Positions 5,737 to 8,583 of a stretch of 8,583 bases of DNA are shown in pieces. The stretch's first letter is position 1. Each line of letters starts with the position of its first letter. The notes beneath the pieces were generated by a model, which worked only from the letters and a program-made list of their open reading frames with translations, had not been told where the DNA came from and did not search any database. Made by a program: the position numbers and the translations under genes. The stretch spans positions 1-8,583 of the forward strand of contig JADYYV010000245.1 of the NCBI GenBank assembly GCA_020853455.1. Reading direction: 5' to 3'. Origin of the DNA: Alphaproteobacteria bacterium (GTDB taxonomy: Bacteria > Pseudomonadota > Alphaproteobacteria > Micavibrionales > UBA2020).

Positions 5737-6450
5737 TTACTGTGCAGGCGCGAAGGGATCGGCAGGTGCCGCCAGGGGATCGGGACCGGGCGACGGCTGC
5801 AGTTCAGCCGGAGCCGGAGCCGGTTCCACGGGCGCTGCCATCGGCTCGGGCGCAGGTGCGGGAGCCGGTTCAACCGGAGCAACCGGTGTCGGTTCGGGCA
5901 TGACGGGCGGTGCTTCAGCCACGGGCGCAACATAGGGAGCGGGTTCGGAAACGGGTTCCGGCTTCACTTCAGGTGCAGCGACGGCTTCAACGGGTGCTGC
6001 CTGTTCAACGGCTGCTTTTTTGGCTTTCTTTTTCTTGGCGCGGTGTTTGCGCTTGTATTCCTCGGTGCCGGGGCCGTTCATGACGAGACCCTTGGGCAGG
6101 CCGTTTTCGCCGGTGGTGACGAGGCTGGGGCGGTTGCCGCCGGCGGGCGTCACATCGGGCGACAGCGCGGGCGATGCGGCTTGCGGCGCCATATCGGCGC
6201 TGACGCCGGTGTCGGTGTTGCTATAAACTTTTTGCGTAACAGCAGCCGGGGCCGCTTCGAATTCGGGTGCGGGCGCCATGCCTGCGTCGTTGTTCATCGC
6301 GCCGGGACCTGCGGGCGAAAAGCCCTGCTCCACGGCTGCTTTTTCAACGGCGGTCATCGTGCGTTTCACGGCGGTTTCATTCGCGGTCTGCGCATAGGCG
6401 GGCGCGGCGATCACAAGCGCCAGCGCGGTGAGAAGGACGTATTTTTTCAT
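5737..6450 (-). CDS. Exported Pro/Ala-rich low-complexity protein
   Basis: 237 residues from the ATG at 6450-6448. This start is chosen because it opens a signal peptide MKKYVLLTALALVIAAPAYA (1-20) with cleavage after AYA, and because GGAG stands 9 nt upstream. The longer frame to 6504 adds 18 residues of non-signal sequence. After the signal come a short helical part (21-45), a Pro/Ala/Gly-rich linker, a strongly basic stretch YKRKHRAKKKKAKKA (132-146), and a 90-residue tail of Pro-Ala-Glu repeats in which VEPAPAP occurs twice. Such tails usually span the periplasm or cell wall as extended, non-globular linkers, and the basic stretch could bind an anionic polymer. No catalytic domain is present and I recognise no family. 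It is transcribed alone and ends at a strong terminator. Confidence 0.8.
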   Translation of the reverse strand: MKKYVLLTALALVIAAPAYAQTANETAVKRTMTAVEKAAVEQGFSPAGPGAMNNDAGMAPAPEFEAAPAAVTQKVYSNTDTGVSADMAPQAASPALSPDVTPAGGNRPSLVTTGENGLPKGLVMNGPGTEEYKRKHRAKKKKAKKAAVEQAAPVEAVAAPEVKPEPVSEPAPYVAPVAEAPPVMPEPTPVAPVEPAPAPAPEPMAAPVEPAPAPAELQPSPGPDPLAAPADPFAPAQ

Positions 6451-6604
6451 CAGGGTAATCTCCGGAAAAGCTTTGCAAAATCGCCGTATGCCTGCCCGAG
6501 GCATGTGCGCTGGAGGCTACTATGCTATGGGCGGGGGGTAAAATCCAGTAAAACACGAAACTACTGATAAATATGGTTAAAAAAGACACAGGGAAAATAA
6601 TTAT
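6451..6604. other. AT-rich divergent intergenic region
   Basis: This stretch separates the start of the minus-strand Pro/Ala-rich gene from the plus-strand leader. The first half is GC-rich; from about 6540 it becomes markedly AT-rich (AAAATCCAGTAAAACACG; AAAATAATTATTTG), as promoter regions often are. The minus-strand promoter of the Pro/Ala-rich gene must be here, but I see no clear -35/-10 pair for it, and no gene. Confidence 0.4.
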
Positions 6605-6632
6605 TTGACCATTTCCCGAATCGATATACAGT
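6605..6632 (+). promoter_or_regulatory. Candidate sigma-70-type promoter for the leader and acyltransferase gene
   Basis: TTGACC (6605-6610) and TACAGT (6627-6632) are separated by 16 nt, matching the -35 consensus in five and the -10 consensus in four of six positions. The overlapping TATACA (6625) would be a better -10 but leaves only 14 nt. Transcription would begin around 6638-6641, just before the ATG of the leader ORF. Prediction by eye only. Confidence 0.45.
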
Positions 6633-6642
6633 AATCCCCAAC

Positions 6643-6732
6643 ATGATTATCGAAACCATCCAGTATCCGGCCCACGCCTCTTCTTCCGCGATTTGCGGTG
6701 CGCAGGCCCGCGACCGACGTATCAGCCGCTGA
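6643..6732 (+). CDS. Candidate arginine-rich leader peptide (uORF)
   Basis: A 29-codon ORF, ATG to TGA, starting MIIETIQYPAHASSS and ending in RDRRISR, with four Arg in the last seven residues. It has no clear Shine-Dalgarno but begins only a few nt after the predicted transcript start, so it could be translated from a nearly leaderless mRNA. Its TGA (6730-6732) falls at the tip of the perfect hairpin 6723-6741, so a ribosome finishing or pausing on the Arg codons would melt that hairpin. Arginine-rich nascent peptides act as arrest peptides in known leaders; SpeFL of enterobacteria senses ornithine. The function here is inferred from position, composition and RNA structure; being short, the ORF could be chance. 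Confidence 0.5.
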   Translation: MIIETIQYPAHASSSAICGAQARDRRISR

Positions 6733-6834
6733 CAGCGGCTGGAGCCTTCCTCGTGGCTTAAACGGGCAAACCTCCAAACAACCTGAATATCACGACACCC
6801 TGCGGGGCGCCGTTCGACCACATTCATTTTGGAG
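6723..6834 (+). promoter_or_regulatory. Candidate leader-RNA switch controlling the acyltransferase Shine-Dalgarno
   Basis: Three pairings are visible. (a) CAGCCGCT (6723-6730) with AGCGGCTG (6734-6741), a perfect 8-bp hairpin with loop GAC that spans the uORF stop. (b) CTCCAAA (6772-6778) with TTTGGAG (6828-6834), which hides the Shine-Dalgarno of the acyltransferase gene. (c) The same anti-Shine-Dalgarno, as CTCCA (6772-6776), with TGGAG (6740-6744), whose first two bases are locked in hairpin (a). Thus (a)+(b) would be OFF, and a ribosome stalled at the uORF end, opening (a) and allowing (c), would be ON. A further AACGG (6761-6765) with CCGTT (6810-6814) is possible. This could belong to the alphaproteobacterial speF leader family, which I cannot confirm from memory. 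Confidence 0.5.
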
Positions 6835-6844
6835 TAGCCTGAAG

Positions 6845-7618
6845 ATGACCACCAACGACAACAACAACAAAATCCTGAAAACCGGCAGCCTGAAGAAAAC
6901 GGGCGCTTCTTACGAAATCATCACCCTCGCCCCGTCCGACATTCCCCAGATCCTGAAACTGCAGGACGAGGTGTTCGACAGCCTGAGCGGCGACGAGCAG
7001 AATTTCCTGCTGCGGAAAGACAAGTCGTGGTTCGAAAGCCATTTCGCCCACGGCAATATCGTGCTGGGCATCGTATCGGAAGGCAAGCTGGTCGCGCAGA
7101 GCGTGATCCTGCACCCGACAGCCCAGCACCCCAAATCCGGCATGACCGACATGGCGCTGGATGCCAAGCCCGAGGAAGTGACCGTGCTGCAGGGCGTGAT
7201 CGTGCATCCCGATTACCGGGGCAACAAACTGATGACCTTCATGGTCGATGAATGGCTGGCGGTCGCCAATGCGCAGGGCCGGAAACACGCGCTGGCCGAA
7301 GTCACGACCGAAAACTTCTTCAGCTGGTCGGTGTTCATGAAGGAAGGCCTCGGCATCCACAGCCTTGGCTGCGACAAATCCGACGGCACAGACCTTTACA
7401 ACATGTATGCCGAAGTCGCGCCGCTGATGGAAAAGCGGCTGTCGGGCGCGTTCAACAGCGCGGCGGCGGTCGTGAAAGTCCCCCTGCTCGACCTCGACAG
7501 CCAAAAAACGCTGACCGAAGCCGGTTTCCTGGGCGTGGCTTTCGAGGCCGCGAACCAGAACATCGTGTTCGAAGCCCCGAAAAAAGCCGCAAAAGCGCCC
7601 AAAGCCCCGAAAATCTGA
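6845..7618 (+). CDS. GNAT-fold N-acetyltransferase
   Basis: 257 residues from the ATG at 6845, with GGAG 10 nt upstream. The open frame continues upstream to 6698, but that would run through the leader hairpin and lacks a GNAT-like sequence. The GNAT domain spans about 24-190. It has a strand YEIITLAPSDIPQILKLQDE (23-42), the core strands NIVLGIVSEGKLVAQSVIL (71-89), and motif A with VLQGVIVHPDYRGNKLMTFM (114-133), where the acetyl-CoA pyrophosphate loop is the R-G-N-K-L variant of R/QxxGxG/A. Motif B follows (FFSWSVFMKEGLGI, 158-171). After it comes an extra domain-like segment and a Lys/Ala/Pro tail (246-257). The small-molecule substrate is not evident; some GNATs in alphaproteobacteria act on polyamines or amino acids. 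Followed 85 nt downstream by a deacylase-like gene, probably co-transcribed. Expression is likely controlled by the leader upstream. Confidence 0.88.
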   Translation: MTTNDNNNKILKTGSLKKTGASYEIITLAPSDIPQILKLQDEVFDSLSGDEQNFLLRKDKSWFESHFAHGNIVLGIVSEGKLVAQSVILHPTAQHPKSGMTDMALDAKPEEVTVLQGVIVHPDYRGNKLMTFMVDEWLAVANAQGRKHALAEVTTENFFSWSVFMKEGLGIHSLGCDKSDGTDLYNMYAEVAPLMEKRLSGAFNSAAAVVKVPLLDLDSQKTLTEAGFLGVAFEAANQNIVFEAPKKAAKAPKAPKI

Positions 7619-7703
7619 GCCACTGCCGCACCCGATTGCCAGCAGCGGCGGCGATATGGTACAAAAACCTTACGCGCCTTCCGGCGTCACTTGAGGTTTT
7701 GCC

Positions 7704-8555
7704 ATGCTCGAGACTCTCGTTTTCGACACACAAAAGCCCGGCCCCACGCTGCTGGTTTTCGGCGCCATTCACGGCAACGAAAAATGCGGTACCCATGCGA
7801 TTGCGCGCGCGGCGGTTGAACTGCGCTGCGGCATCTTCGGCCTCAAGCGCGGCCGGCTGGTGATGGTGCCCATCTGCAACCCCGAGGCGTACAAGCGCGA
7901 CATACGCTATGTCGACGTCAACCTGAACCGCGTCATCAAGCCGCACCCGAAAATCCTGCGATATGAACACGGCCTGGCGAACGACGTCGTCGCGCTGATC
8001 GACCAGTGCGACGTGCTGCTGGACCTTCATTCCTACTCATCCGGCCGCCGTCCGTTCCTGTTCCTCGACAACGACACGCAGGAACAAAAGGATTTCGCCG
8101 CCGCGCTCAACATCCCCTACTGGGTCACCGGCTGGAACGAGATGTACGAGAACGAAAAAGACCTGCTGCAGGGCGACACCACCACCTATGCCTTTTCAAA
8201 GGGCAAGATGGCGCTGCTGGTCGAATGCGGCCTGCACGAAGACCCGCAATCCGCCGTGGTCGGATACAAATCGTTGCGCGCGGCGCTCGCCTATCACGGC
8301 ATGGCCGAGCCGTTTGAAAAAGCCTATAGCGAGCCGCCCACCATCACGCGCATGAAGGCGATGCTGGTCAAAAACCGCGAAGGCAAGTTCCTGAAGGACT
8401 GGCAGCACCTCGACCCCGTGACCAAGGGCATGCCTATTTTGCGCTTCGAAGACGGCATGATTTACCAGTCGCCCGTCGACGGCGTGATCCTGCTGCCCGG
8501 CAAAAAGGCGCGGATCGGCGAAGAATGGGTTTATTTCGGCGTCGAAGGCCGGTAA
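7704..8555 (+). CDS. Succinylglutamate desuccinylase/aspartoacylase family zinc hydrolase
   Basis: 283 residues; a member of the AstE/AspA group of M14-type zinc carboxypeptidase-fold enzymes, which cleave N-acyl groups from amino acids. The catalytic signature is complete: GAIHGNE (20-26) supplies zinc ligands His23 and Glu26, DVNLNR (71-76) is the substrate-binding block, LDLHSY (106-111) gives the third ligand His109, and VECG (173-176) gives the general base Glu174. A C-terminal beta domain (about 210-283, ending SPVDGVILLPGKKARIGEEW) follows, as in the family. The true substrate (N-succinylglutamate, N-acetylaspartate or another acyl amino acid/polyamine) cannot be read from sequence. 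GAGG lies 7 nt before the ATG. The gene follows the acyltransferase gene after 85 nt with no terminator, so both probably form one transcript. The next 28 nt to the window end hold nothing recognisable. Confidence 0.93.
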   Translation: MLETLVFDTQKPGPTLLVFGAIHGNEKCGTHAIARAAVELRCGIFGLKRGRLVMVPICNPEAYKRDIRYVDVNLNRVIKPHPKILRYEHGLANDVVALIDQCDVLLDLHSYSSGRRPFLFLDNDTQEQKDFAAALNIPYWVTGWNEMYENEKDLLQGDTTTYAFSKGKMALLVECGLHEDPQSAVVGYKSLRAALAYHGMAEPFEKAYSEPPTITRMKAMLVKNREGKFLKDWQHLDPVTKGMPILRFEDGMIYQSPVDGVILLPGKKARIGEEWVYFGVEGR

Positions 8556-8583
8556 CCGCCCGCGCTCCTTCGTCGCCCAAAAA

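Noticed and set aside
5640..5933. Minus-strand open frame overlapping the Pro/Ala-rich gene
   Set aside because: An out-of-frame shadow of the repetitive Pro/Ala coding region that runs through the terminator; its Arg/Pro/Leu-rich translation has no motif.
6698..6844. Upstream extension of the GNAT gene frame to 6698
   Set aside because: The extra 49 residues show no GNAT-like sequence and run through the leader hairpin. The ATG at 6845 has its own GGAG, so the extension is an open frame by chance.
7674..7687. Hairpin GCGCC-TTCC-GGCGT between the GNAT and deacylase genes as a terminator
   Set aside because: The stem is only 5 bp with a G-T pair and no T-run follows, so read-through into the deacylase gene is more likely.

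Overview
The window looks like a chromosomal segment of a GC-rich alphaproteobacterium. The alphaproteobacterial style of the RecX protein, the mix of housekeeping genes (apaG, hslO, recX, a TrkH-type potassium transporter) and the GC-rich palindromic repeats between genes all point that way. The lineage within the class cannot be fixed from this sequence. No phage, plasmid, transposase or CRISPR signal was seen.

Layout, left to right. (1) The C-terminal end of an OmpA-like peptidoglycan-binding protein, closed by a clear intrinsic terminator. (2) A non-coding stretch holding two inverted copies of a 39-bp REP-like palindrome. (3) apaG and a trkH-type gene on the plus strand, 4 nt apart. (4) Convergent with these, a minus-strand operon read in the order hslO (Hsp33), lipoprotein, AT-rich three-TM membrane protein. 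The operon and trkH share a TTAA that supplies both stop codons. (5) recX, divergent from hslO across about 47 bp. (6) A repeat with two 31-bp inverted arms, lying between the convergent recX and an exported charged helical protein gene. (7) A second exported, Pro/Ala-rich protein gene on the minus strand with its own terminator. (8) A long leader followed by a GNAT acyltransferase gene and an aspartoacylase/succinylglutamate-desuccinylase-like gene, both on the plus strand.

The most interesting part is the leader at about 6605-6844. It contains a plausible promoter and a 29-codon upstream ORF that begins almost at the predicted transcript start. The peptide ends in the arginine-rich sequence RDRRISR, and its stop codon lies in the loop of an 8-bp hairpin. 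Downstream, a CTCCAAA segment is a perfect complement of the Shine-Dalgarno region TTTGGAG of the acyltransferase gene. That segment can instead pair with a TGGAG that is partly buried in the uORF hairpin. This is the layout expected of a ribosome-stalling, leader-peptide switch. The two downstream genes pair an N-acyltransferase fold with a zinc N-deacylase fold. I infer, but cannot prove, a regulated module for arginine, ornithine or polyamine N-acylation. The leader should be compared with the alphaproteobacterial speF leader family.
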